Source: Camarhynchus parvulus
Lineage: Eukaryota; Chordata; Aves; Passeriformes; Thraupidae
Assembly: GCF_901933205.1 (NCBI RefSeq)
Contig: NC_044571.1
Coordinates: 8,905,420-8,969,419 of the forward strand
Direction: 5' to 3'
Length of the DNA: 64,000 nucleotides
Every line of letters begins with the position of its first letter. Position 1 is the stretch's first letter. Below, in pieces: positions 11,471-24,500 of the stretch. The position numbers and the translations under genes were made by a program. The notes under the pieces are model-generated. The model made no database searches. It saw only the letters and a list, made by a program, of their open reading frames with translations, and had not been told where the DNA came from.

Positions 11471-14400
11471 AAGCCAATGAACAAGAGAGGCTCTGTGTTG
11501 TCCCTAAGTGTAAAGTGTAAGTTCGATGGGCCAGCCCTGCCTCGGCAGTTTTTGGTGCCCGGGTGAGACTGCATGCATCAAGGTAGTCTCTGTTTTTAAT
11601 GTGAAAAATGAATGGGTGAGTCTGCCTGGTTTCTTAGGCACCTAGTAAATTAAAAAATGCATGCTGATGCTATTTCACTTCTAATTGTTTGCATTTCCTG
11701 TAGCAAAATTTGAAATTAGCTCAAACTTAGGTTCCATTTCCATGCAAAAGGAAAGGGGTATGTGGTTTCTGCCTGTTCTAAAGCAGGTGCATCTTGTCTG
11801 GTTAAACACTTCTGATTTGGCAGGCATGCCAAGCAAAGCCAGTGTACGCCGGCATGCCCTGGTTGTGGTTTAACAGGTGCAGTCCATGAGAATTTGCGGT
11901 GAGAACAGAGCCTTCCACGTAAGTGCATATGGATTCAAACTGAGGTGTTTTACTGGCATGAAAGGGAGGGTGGCAGTGAACACGCGAGAAAGGTGTCTAA
12001 TACAACTCGCAGCTGCATGTTGGTGATACCCATTTTTTGTTTCCTGGAGCTATCCCTACCTAATACGTAGTTCTGTCCATGGAGGGATGTAAAGTGGCAT
12101 AGTGGTGGTATTTGTGAATTGAGGTTTTGCTTTCCTTATTTTCATTGGCGGGTTAAGAGTGGCTTTTTTCCAAGGGGGAAGATGTTGGAACACGCGTTTA
12201 TGCTCTTTCTTTACCAAACACTAAAGTATTGGACACATCAGTTGCTAAATCAACAAAGACCACAGAAGTTCCTGGCCTGGCAATTCTCTGAGGATTACTG
12301 TACTGCCAAATTCTCTTTATTTTCTTAGGAAGATGAGTGAATGCTTTAGTATGCGGTTCATGTGAATGTCAGTCTTCAAGTAGTTTACAGAGGATGCTAA
12401 TATCCTATCCTCTGTTTTCCTAAAAGGACAAATGTAACCTCTCTAATCTCAAAAGTCTTAAGTTTTGCATGTAATCTTCAAGTTGGCTGCACAAAAGCCT
12501 GCTTGTTTCGTCTTTCACTCATTTGAAAGTCCAATTTCCTCCTTATACTTAGTGTCAAAGGCTCCAAAGAGCTTAAATCATCAGCAACTGTAATTGTAAA
12601 CCCTAATATTAAGTGAATGTTTCATGTTACTTTTCTTCTGTTTATTTTTAGTAGAGAAATGTGGTATTCTTTCAGATCTTTATTCCCAGTATGAAATCTA
12701 GTGAAACTGTTAATAGGTTTTTCTCTAATGGTACTGTGTTGGTGTATAACCATGCACATTAGGTACAGAATACCACTAAGTAAATTAAAATAGACTTAAA
12801 AAAAATCTCTACAGCATGTGTGTATGTGGGCCCCTCTTGATTATACAGGCACAAGCTTATTGAACCCTTACCAAGATGTTGACTCTGGACTATTTTGTAG
12901 GCAAAGCCAAGCAGTCTGTTTTGGATTCATGCAAAATGCTTGTAATTCAATAGTAGATTGTTCTTTAAATATCAGAAATAGTCTAAGCAGCTCTTGAGCT
13001 CATAATTTGGTAACAATGAAGTTTCTGGTGTAGGAAAGTTGTGTTCCACAATTCCAAAGACTATGTTAAACACCACACTAAATAGGTGTAATTTTTATGG
13101 CCTAAGAATTCTGCTATCAATTTTTTGATGGCAGGCAAGTAGAAATCAAGCCAGTATTCCACCTGGGAAATTGTAATTGAACTAATTATCTATGTGGCAT
13201 AAGAAAGAGAACTGAAAAATATCCAAATAATTAAAATTCTTAAAATACTTCAAAGCCTTTGAAGCAGCAGCTGTTTTGACTGTATTTTCAAGTTTTGAAA
13301 GGATGCTGTGGATTCTCACGTTGGTACATTCAAAGCTAATAAGGCACTGACAAAATTTCTCTGGTGGCACTACTCTGAAGAAAGTCTGTTTTCTTTTCAG
13401 GAACAGTTTGGAGATGCAGTTTTTGGAAGTTAAAACAAGTGTAAAACCTTTTCCCTAAGGGCTGAATAGGGAAATTCGTCCTTGGAGCTCTTCAGTGACT
13501 TTCTGTGGTGTTGGGGAGGGTACAGCTATCCATATGTACATTTTTATGGGGATCACTTGTTCAGTATTTGGGGGGTGTGAAGGTGAAATCGAGTGGCACT
13601 GTGTGATGGAAGGCTGTGGTACTTGTGGTACTTTACACTTCTGGAAGATGAAAAGAATAGCTTATCTATGATAGAATGAATGGGATCTGTGCATTTGAAC
13701 AGGGTACTGGTGTGAAGGGGCCATGAACCTTGAGAGGGATGTCACTAAAATCACTTGAGAACCGTGTAATATTATGGAACTATTTTCAAAAGCTGCATGA
13801 GATTTAATTCAAAGAAAACAATATATACATAAACACCATATGCTTATAACCTGTGTATATTCTGGATTAAATATGAGTAGATGGAAGTCAGGTTGTGGAA
13901 ATGGTAGTTCTCAAAGTTGTGTGCTGGATCAAGAGTTCATCTGTCATTGAGACTGCTGAGTGCCTCAGCCCTTCAGAGAGAGGCAGTTCTCACCCAATAA
14001 GTGTTTATACTATAAATAGACGAAGGATAGGAGGACAAAACTGAAGGAAGAGAATATTTAAGATTGCTTAAAGTCAAATGGCAGGCTTTAAAAAAATCTG
14101 GCATCACAATGATTTGATTCCTGCTCCATCAGACCAAGCTGCAGAATGGTCCAGAAGCAATCTCCAGGTCCCTGAGCAGCTGGTGCTCTGCAGTGCCAAG
14201 GGTGGGGCCTGTTGTGTTAGCTGAGAGTTCTTTTGTTGTGTTTTTCTTCTAGACACAGTTTGCTGGCTGCCTTGCCAGTTCTGGGTGACAATTTGTATGT
14301 ACAGGATCCAGTGTGGAGCTGCAGGCGCCGCTCGTGACTGTGGTGGGCACAGCCCTGGGTGTGTTGTGTGCTGGCCAAACACAGCACAAAACCCAGCATG

Positions 14401-17400
14401 GGAATGAATAAGGAATGGTGTCCTAGTCCACAGCAGGGGGCTTGATCAGCTTTAAGATCCTTTCCAATGCAAGCCATTCTATGATTCTGTGATGTTCTGA
14501 ATACAAGCAGGTGTTCTAAGGTATGGCTTCATCCACAGTTGTGCCTTGGATGGGCTGGCTCTAAACAAGCTCTAAACAAGCTCCAGTTACCTAGATAGTT
14601 GCATATGAATAAGACTTCCAGCAGCATTCTCAGGTGACCTCAGGCATAACAGATATGTCATGTTAATATCAATCAATAATGTTAACTCATCTCCTGACAT
14701 TGCTTTCATATATTCCTGTGTGAAGTGGAGTGTTTTCATGAGCTGTAGTAATTCCCCACTGAAAACTCCTTGCTTAATAAGCTTAATAAGCATTACCAAA
14801 GCAGTACATTTTTTCCTGAGTGGTCCTTAAATAATCAGGTCATTGCTTCCTCTCTGCTCAGCCTGCTCACTCTTCAGCAGCACCTGGGGGCTTCAGTGCA
14901 ACTGAAATCTCCAGGGTGAGATCACATAAACAGACAGTGAAATTAAGGATGTTTCGATGAGTTGTTGAACTGTCCTTTCTCTCAAAGTGAAATACACCTT
15001 GCCAGAAAGGTGTATTTCAGGTATTAAATGCAGTTAACACAAACTAACTGCATTTAATGTCTTGGGTAGCCAAGTGTGGGCAAGCACTGGAGGTGGTACA
15101 GGAGGTGCCATAGAACCATCAATGACAATTTTTTGCATGTCTGTAAGCTGCTGTACCCCTAATCTTGGTCCACTGCAGCAGTAAGTCTGGCACGACAAAG
15201 GCTTGCCAAACATCTACAGTGTAAAAGCTTGCACTTGAGACAGCCATCAGTTTGTGTCCTGCCTTCCCCTGGGTGAGCATCCCTGGCTGTGAGTTAACAG
15301 GGTGGTTTCCATGGGATCACAAGCCTCTGGGGGGAGGGAAGCCTGCTAGTGAGCAAAATCAGGACATGATTCACGTGAATTTTTCTTGGATGTTCTCCTG
15401 TGACCTCTTGTGCTATTTGAATGTGAAATAAGCACTGAGGGTGGGTCCCACCTTGCTGCTCTGGATGATGCTGCCTCTTCCAGACTTCTGCATATCCTCA
15501 CTGCCCTCCTTTTGGCTCTTGAACACGAGCTCAGTATTTGGGAAGAGCTGCCGTCCCCTCCTGGCAGCGTGCAGGGCAAATTACAGGCTGGGAGAGGGAA
15601 ACACCTCCAGCCATGGCAGAGTGCTGAGCTTCTGGCAGCCTTGCAGCTCAAGCTGGGGGTGGCTGGACATTTTTGGCAAAGGTTTTTGCCATTTGAGCAG
15701 ATAGAGTTTGTATAACTTCATGCTTTTTTGCTTGCTCAGTGAAAATGTGTCTTCAGCTAAGGACGTGTCTGGGGTTCAGGTGGGCTGCTCTAAAAGACCC
15801 AAGTTTTGCTGCCTGATGCACAGACCTGAAAAACAAAGAATACTTGAAATTTTGTGTATTTTGGGTTGTTCTTGTGGGACACTTGCAGGTCATTATGAGC
15901 TGTTTTTGAGGAAAGAAAAGAAGACCCACAACAAACATGCAGGATGTGTGTCATAAAGATTCTTGATTGCGTTCGTTGTTTGAAACTGGTGAGTAAACAT
16001 CTCCATATAGGTAGATATATCTTTGATTTGTATAGTCTTTGATTTGTGATGTGCAGCTGTGTCCTTCAGGGAGACACAGAAGAAACTTCTGCAGCTTTGC
16101 AGTAAGATATATAACATTAAATTTTATGTTAGTGCTATCACTTGCTTCAGGTCTTGCAGTAGATAAAAATATGCATGTGTGAGAGTACTGCACATGTGAA
16201 GATTGGATGATTTAGAAGTTTCATAAGTTAATCTTGTTTTGAAGTTTCTGAAATTACTGTGGTGTTGATATGGAAGGAAACTCTTTCTTTCCTGTTGTGC
16301 AAAATTTAAAATTTGTCACAACTCTGAATAGACTCATCTCATAATTTGAGCAGCGTGATGAAGACATCTGATTTTTTTCTTCCCCACTTCTCGCCCTCTT
16401 CTTGTTCTTTTGAGGAAATGCCATTGTTATATAGGGTACTGGATTTAGATGTGTTGCACACACATTCACTAAGAATAGCACTGCAGTTTGGAAGCAGTGC
16501 TGCATTCAGGCTTTGGCAGCCATGCCATGTTGTGCTGCGGTGTTTACCCAAAGCCTGCACTTAACCAGCTTGGGCTGGCAACATGATTCACTCAGCAAAG
16601 TCTGTCTCCTTTTGGGCTGTGTCAAGAGTTTTAACCTGCCAGGGTCTGTGCTCCGTCCTGGGGTCCCTCAGAGGTTTTTTGTCAGACTTCCTGATGCTGA
16701 CTGGCCAGATGGGGGAAGATGCTGCTTCCAGCTCCTCCCTCAGTTAAATTGTGAGCCTGTGCCTGTTGGAGTTATCTTTGGAGTTGTCAACTCAAATATA
16801 ATTACTCAGTTCGAGTCTGCCTGTCTTGAGTCCATCCATTGTGGCTTTCTAGTTATACTGTGTGATTTGTTAGTGAAAGAGCCCAAAATTAGCATGCATC
16901 TGTACAGCTATTCCTGAAGATTAAAATCATTGGCTTGCATTCCCTGTTCTAAACTGCCTAGGGACAGATACAGAAACATTGCACCTGAGTTATATGTCGT
17001 GGTGAAATGTGTAAATAAGAAAACCATCCCAACAAAAAATAAAAAGGTCTTTCCCATAATTTTCTGGGAAAGGAGTGGATGTGAGTGCCCTGTGCTGAAA
17101 GCAGGTACCTTTCCTATTACTGTAATAAGAAAAAAACCAGATGACTTGCTGAAGTCACCTGAACAGATGACTAACAAGTAAAGGTATCGCTTCAGCTTTG
17201 CAGCACTGATTTCTTTTTAGTTGCATTAAAACAGTTGGTTGGCCTGTGTCTGCGTCCCCTTTGTAATGTGGTTTGTGCAGAGAGCTTTGACTGATAACAT
17301 TCATTCAGCTGCAGTTACTGCCATTGCACCATATCAAGTAACACCATGTGTGTGTATTTAGTTATGAAAATGCTACAGATGGCTCTTGTGTCTCTTTGGA

Positions 17401-20400
17401 GCTGAAAAGGGGTGACCTGGACCTGGTTGTGGCTCTGGACATTCCTGTGTGCTCTTCTGGCTTGTCTTTCCATTGCTCTCCTCAGTGCTTCAGTTAAAGC
17501 TTCTGGGTGAGCATCCATTTTCATGGGTATCTGGAACAACATTTTGAGTTTCTTGTTGGTCCTTGACGTTTATTACAATGAGGTAGGAAATACGTGCGTG
17601 GGAGGAACAGGAGATAACCATGACTGGAAACTTACTTTGACTTAGAGTTTAGGGAAATTTCCAGTCAAATATATAAAATCCTGAGTGTTTCTTTAATAAG
17701 GGAAGGCAGCATTTGTAGGAATGCCAGCAATGTTCTTGGTGTATCACTGATGCCTCTGCTTCAGCAGCACTCTGGAAGCTTGCAGTGTTTGACTGTCTGA
17801 CAGCTTGCCATCTTTTGGGAAATTGGAACACCTGAATTGTGTTTTGGCTCTTTTTTTAGGAGAAATGTTTCTGATTGGGGATTCTGTGCCTCTCTCCAAC
17901 TGCATGTCAAAACCAAGAATATTAAACTGTACCTTTAGATGTCTCCAAGGGATTTCAGACCTCTTAGATATCAGGAACAGCATGAGACATGCACTGCAGC
18001 CCTTTAAGTACTTTTGTTTTATTCTTATCCAAACCCATTCTTTTGCAATATTTTTGTCTGCCATATTGTAGGCAAATCATTAATATGTATCATACTTATA
18101 AAATCACTCAAACATTTTAGCAATAATATGCATTAAAAGCCATAATTTTTTTATTTTGTGTGTAATAAAAAGCAACTTTTAACTCTGCAGAAAGATAATG
18201 TTGATTTATAGCTCATTTCCCTATTGGAAGAGTAAATTGGTTTGCCAAAACAGGTCAGTCCAAAGGAATTGAAAATAAGTCCTCCATCTGAGTTAGAAAT
18301 CAGTTCCCTATTTGTAAGCCCATCACAAGGAGTATGGGCTTAAATTTATTTGCAGTGGGTGAATGTTGTCTCTAATGTACAGTCCTGGTCTCTGTTTACT
18401 CTTCTGCCATTAACAAAGCTTCTCTTACTGCACAAAGACCATGAGAAGGCAGGACAGGGCACAGAAAAAGATCAGACTTGTAGTATGTGACACAGGAGAA
18501 TAAAATAAAATATTAATAATGGATCTTGTGGCGTAGGTGGTGTTCAGGGTTCCAGTTCACAGTAAGCCATGCTCTCCAAAATGTTCTTGGCCTTTCTTGT
18601 ATGAAGGCACCATGGTAAGTGGGGCTGACAAATGGCAACATAAGTGCACAAAGGGAAGATGAAAGTAAGACCTGATGGCTGCAAAGATGAGTAATTTAAA
18701 TAAAGTTCAACCTGCAAGCCCTGGGCACCTGTTCCATTCCACAAACTCCTCACCCTCCTCCCAAGCCCTTTTCACAGCTGATGTAGCAACTCATGTTTTG
18801 TGTTATAAACATTACTTTTAAAACCATGCTATTCAATTCCTTGTCACCTCTCATTTCCAATGTGCGACTGCTGTGAGGAATTGCAGAGAGGGCACTTTCT
18901 GTGTGTGGAGGGGGAAGCTTGGCAGGCACCATGGTGCACAGCAACTCACAAGTTCAGACAGCACTGCAGCTTCTGGGCTTTTACTTGTCAGCCACCTGCA
19001 ATGAGAGCGTTCCAGCCCTGCAACGGGCTCCTGAAAAACTCTGACAGCTGGAGCAAGCTCCCATCAGCAGCTGGCTGATGGACTGCTCCTGCTGACAGCT
19101 CCTTGCCAAGGCACAGGGCTGTCGAGGCATGGTTGAAACAAGCTGTACTATATCTGCTTTTTCCCAGAAAATGTTTCCTGTTCCCACAGGTGAGCTGGGT
19201 TACTGTCAGGTGTTGCTGGAGGTTGCCCTTTGGCTGTTTTCTTAATGTCAAATGTTGAATTTGTCTCAGGTTGCTGTTAAATCCTTACAAATGAGAGCCT
19301 GTGACTGCACAGGGGCAGAGTGGCCAGAGGCAGGTGCCTGGGGAGCTGCTGTGTGCAGCTTGTCTGACCCTTTGCCTTCTGCCAGGACTCCCTGCCAAAC
19401 GCAACATCCCATTTTCCTCAATGTAATGAGGCCAGTACAGGTCTGTGATAATAGCGGCCAGGGAGTGATGCTGATTGTCTTTTGCACCCAAGACACACCA
19501 CACTGTGGAACTGACTGTGCAGTATGTTTCTCATTTTTTTGTGTGTTATAGTAAAATTTTGTAAGAGGTGAAACTTTAATCATGGAAAGGAATCAACTTA
19601 GAAGCACATTTTTACATAGACAATTCTGTGTATCCTTTGGTTATTTGGTCTGTCAGCAGTGGAAATCCATTCAAATCTTTGAGCATTTAATCTGACATGG
19701 GTTCAGATTTGCAAAGAGAATGGTGAGAGCATCACATCCAGGAACGTGAGCACTTGATTTCATGTTTGTGTCTGGGTCATCCAAATCATTATGGCTTTTT
19801 GCAAAACCCATGTTCCTCAGCTGAAGAGGTTATTTTTCTATGAAATGTTGTACCTGGTTGAGACACATAGGAAACTGCAAAACTGATATTTTTCAATTAT
19901 TTAAAAAAAAAGGTGGAGAATTCAAAATTTCTCTTTTCTACACAGAAGATTTCAGGGTAAGGTCTGTCCTGGTTCTGTGAGGGCTGGTAGGGGGACAGGG
20001 ATCTCCCCCAGCAGCCCAGAAGCATAAGCAGAGCTGGGAAAGGGATCAGCTCTGGATACAGGGACAGGGCCACTCTGAGGCCAAGCCCCTGTCAGGGCTG
20101 GAGCTGCTGTGAGCATTATGGGCAGTGATACATCTCACATGTTTGGGTAAAATTCCACATTATTTACAGTGTATTAACTCTCAGTAACAATTAAGCAGTG
20201 GTTTCATTTTTCCGTGAGAACTATTTCTAGCTTTGTACCTTTTTTTGTGGATTATTTTTCCCCCAGTGTGTTTCACATGCTCCCTTTTTACATCCCTCTC
20301 TGGTCCACATGGCAGATTTGCAGGTTGTCAGTCTGCTTTTAATGGCACGCCCTGAAACCTCACAAGTCAGTTTCTCAGACTTTGATCCTTCTGTGAGAGG

Positions 20401-21506
20401 AAACAGCGAGAAATACAATGGTATCTCAATCCTGCCATTCTGAGGCAAACACCTGATCTTTGGTGTATGTTTTGAGTGTCTTTGACTACTGTAATATTTT
20501 GACACTCAGAAGAAACTGGTGTAACAAGAATACCAGCAAGTCTGTACATCTGTTACTCAAAAATATCTGTTCTGCTCCAAGTTTCTCTTGTTTTGTTTTT
20601 GGGGCTTGTTTCTGACAGTCTTTAATTGTCATCTTAAAGATGTTTATGAAACTTGAGAATTTTTTCAGTACTAAACTGATTTTGTGGAAACTAAAATTCA
20701 TAGAACTGACTATTAAAGGATAATCTCCTAATTATGTTAAGTGAACCCTGACCTTGGTAATTTGAAGCTCTCTGCCAGCTTTGCTTGCTGCAGCTGGTCA
20801 TTCCTGCCAGATGTTGTTCATCAATCCCTACATATCAGCCTGCCCTTAATGAAAGGGACCCAGAGCGTGGCCATCCTTGGGTATCGTAGCTGCACCAAAC
20901 ACAGCACAACTTCACATTTCCCTGCTGAGCCCTGCAGCTTCCCAGCACACTCTGTCCTGGTGTCAGGAGGCTGGGCCTGCACCTGCCACTGCAGTTTTTG
21001 GAGCTGAAGGAAACAGGGCATCATCATCCTTCTTGCTGAGGACCATGGTGCTGGCCATACCTCTTGTATTTTTTGTATTTAAAACCTTTTGTATATAAAA
21101 CCAAGTTGGCTGTGTCCATGTTCCTCTTCTGTCCAAACAAGTTTCTTTTAGGGTTCCTTTTTAGGTGCTTCAGTCAGCTCTCCTGTTTCTGGTAGTGGCA
21201 GTGGATTTTCCATAGCCCTTTTCCCTCTCCTGAAGAATCAGGGTGTAATTCTGGAAACATGGCCTCAGTATGTTGAGGTCATTAAGTTTGTTTAAGTTAT
21301 TATATTGGTTTTGCCTGGTCTCCTTTTGCCTTAAACCAGCAGTTAAGGTTCCAAAGGCAGAGGAAATTGAATATTATTTTTATTTTATTTCCTTTTATTT
21401 ATTTACTTTCTAGTTTGGGGCATTTGCAGTTTCTGAGCATTGTCTTCGGCACTACAGCCACATGTGTATGTGTGTGTGTGTATATATATATATATATACA
21501 CAGATA

Positions 21507-21547
<41 letters not shown>

Positions 21548-24500
21548 TAAAGAATCATAGAATATCCTGAATTGGAAAGGACCCACTAGGATCGTCAAAG
21601 TTCAACTCCTGGCTCTGCACAGGGCAGCCCAAAAACACCACCTGACAGCATTGTCCAAATGTTTCTGTAGCTCTGCCAGGCTGGTGCTGTGACCACTGCC
21701 CTGGGGGAGCCTGTTCAGTGCCCAGCCACCCTCTGGGGGAAGAACCTTTTCCTAACATCAACCTTAACCTCCCCTGACACAACTTCAGGCCATTCCCTTG
21801 GGTCCTGTCACTGTCCCCACAGAGCAGAGATCAGTGCCTGCCCCTCCTGTTCCCCTCACAAGGAAGCTGTGACTGCAGTGAGGTCTCCTCCAGGTTGAAC
21901 AGACCAAGTGCCCTCAGCTGCTCCTCACACAGCTTCCCCTCAAGGCCCTTCTCCATCTTTGTAGCCTCATTTGGATGCTCTCTAATAGCTTTATATCATT
22001 TTTATATTGTGGTGCACCAAACAGTGTGTATCATCAGTGAAGCTGGATCTTCTAAGCCAATATCCTCTCAAATGACCTTGGCAACCACTCTTTCAGAAGG
22101 AAATTTGTTTACCCTCTTGATTTTGATGGAAGTGAGAACATCTTCCTGATGGGGATTTGCCACTGCCATGAATATTAATGAAAAAAAGCAAGGGTTTTGG
22201 GCGACTGTCTCAAATGTTCCTTTAAAATCTAATCAGCATTATATTTTGCTGGCTCTGTGAAAAGAACGTTTGACTCTACCTTAGGATGTGATTAACATTG
22301 ATTATTTTAAACCAAAGGAGCAAGCTGCTTCTTATAAATTGGTTTATACAATTTCTGGGCTTTTGGCTATATTAAATACTGTTTGTTGTGAGGCTGTTTT
22401 TAATGCTCTTCTTTGTAAAAAGATTAAATTCCTATCTCCTGACTCCTGACAGCAGTTGCTTACTTTTTCCTTCAGTTATTGGTTTGCTATTAAATTTGAA
22501 GCTCCTTTGCATCTTCTTTTGGATTTTGAGTTCCACGTGTTTTTCCGTTGTCTTTGCTCAGTTTTTGTCCCGTTGACTGCCCTGTTTCCCCTGGAGTTGT
22601 TCCTTCGGCTGTTCCTCACTGGTGCAATGCCTGCTTTTTCTCTACCCTTGCAAAGCACTAGTAAAGCATGAGCAGAAGTAGTCCTGGAGTCCTTAAAGTC
22701 CCTATTTTCTTCAAAGAAGGGTGCTTGCTGCCAGCTTAGGGTTTATAGTATTTCTGTGTTGCTTCTGACACTGTGTCTCCACTTACTAAAGAGCAGGAGG
22801 AGATTACTGTCGGCAACATCACATTTTTCCACTCCCCTTCTGTTTTCTAGGAACTTGTTGGAGAGTTTCCTATGGATTACAGCAGCTCCTGATGCTAGTT
22901 TTCAAGTGTTGGTGTAGTGTCTCACACTTGACACTGAGATTTTTTCATAGGGAGCCTTTCTTTTAGTCTGCTCATAAAATCTGAAAAACCTTTTTAAAAT
23001 GGCAGAGCTTCAGAAATAATGTGTCTGAAGGATAAAAAACCCCAGTGTATCTGGTACTGTAGTATTCAAAGTTAGAAGCTGAGATGTGCCAGTTTCCAGT
23101 GTCAGCATTAAAAATAAAAAAATTAAAAAAATTCTTCCATCTGCCACCAATTCAGAATAGATCAGGATTAGTTTTCAGTCTCCTCCTTTGGAAAGTTATC
23201 CAAAGTCCACTGGAACTCATCATTAGAGAGACTTTCAGCTTAAATGGTCTTTATTTAACTAAACAGTTACCAGTAGTTCTATCTCTTTTCAGTCTCTTTT
23301 TGACCTTCTGTAGGTGACTTCCTGTTTTTGTGTTTTCAATGTGCTCCTAAAATGTAAGCCTATGTTAAAGACCCTTAAAATCTTAATATAAGGGAAAAAA
23401 CCCCATATTGAAATATGTTCACAGGAATTATTTCTCTGTTTTCCATTCAAAGTTACTCCCTTCTTCCCAGAAGTGAGAGTCCCTTACTCCTGACTGCAGT
23501 GATGGTGTCTACATGAATTAACCACCATCTCATGCTATGGAATAACCACTGAGACACTGCTCCAGGCTCTGACCCCTCACAAAAAACAGCCTTTGCAGAG
23601 CCTCTTGTATTTTGTCAGACACAGAGGGCAAATTCTTCTGTGTGGAACATTCTTCTATATCCATGGACAACCCCATAGCTGCTGTGCCTATTGAAGGCTA
23701 AGCCAGAGTTTAGGTATAGCAGAAAAGCTATACCTAAAGCTAAACTAAACTCGAAAAGCATCTGTGCTCAGGGTAACAAATATATTTTGCAGTATGCAGC
23801 TAAATGGCTGTGCTTTGTGCAGATGTAATGCAGCCATACCTTTCTTATACCTATCAATTAAAGGATGTACATTTTGTTCAGCTGAATTGGTTTGCATTTT
23901 AGTGTTCATGACACTTTTCATCCTCTCTCTGGTAACAGCCTGTGACAGTTTCTGATCATAAAGAGAGACGCTGCCACTAAATTTTTTAGCATTATTTAAT
24001 GAGGAGTACCTTAAGAAAAAAATCAAGCTTTGAATTCCTCACAGCCTGAACAAGGGAAATGTTTTTCTCTCATCTCTTCCATGTTTCTCTCATCTCCTCT
24101 GTTGCTTTATGAGGCATTATGAGGTGCCTTTCCAAATGAGCAGTGACTTTGTTTGTTTGCCGGCCTTCTCAGAGTTTTTATTTTGTTTTGCTGTATTTCA
24201 CTTTATTGAAAGTTCCTTATTCAGGTGGAGGGAGCCCTTTAAAAGGGAGGAAAGAGGCTTTTGGACTTTCTCTTGACAGCTTAAAAAATCATGGAAGCTA
24301 ACTCTTCTTTTTCCTCTGTTCCTTATTATTTAAGACTTTGGGCAATGAGCCAAAACAAACAAAAAACAACTCACTGGTTGGGCTGAAAATCAGTATCCCT
24401 TGAAGGCACTATTCATGTATGTAATATTCAGATTTTTCCCTTTGAGCCAAGCTCCCAGCTTGATCCCATCCTCTTGATGAATCATTGTGGCACCTTGTGG

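Noticed and set aside
11020..11566. Plus-strand open frames of 146 and 155 codons running from SRPX exon 1 into the intron
   Set aside because: The true exon ends at a good donor (11099) and joins to exon 2 in frame. The continuation is Arg/Gly/Ala-rich CpG-island sequence.
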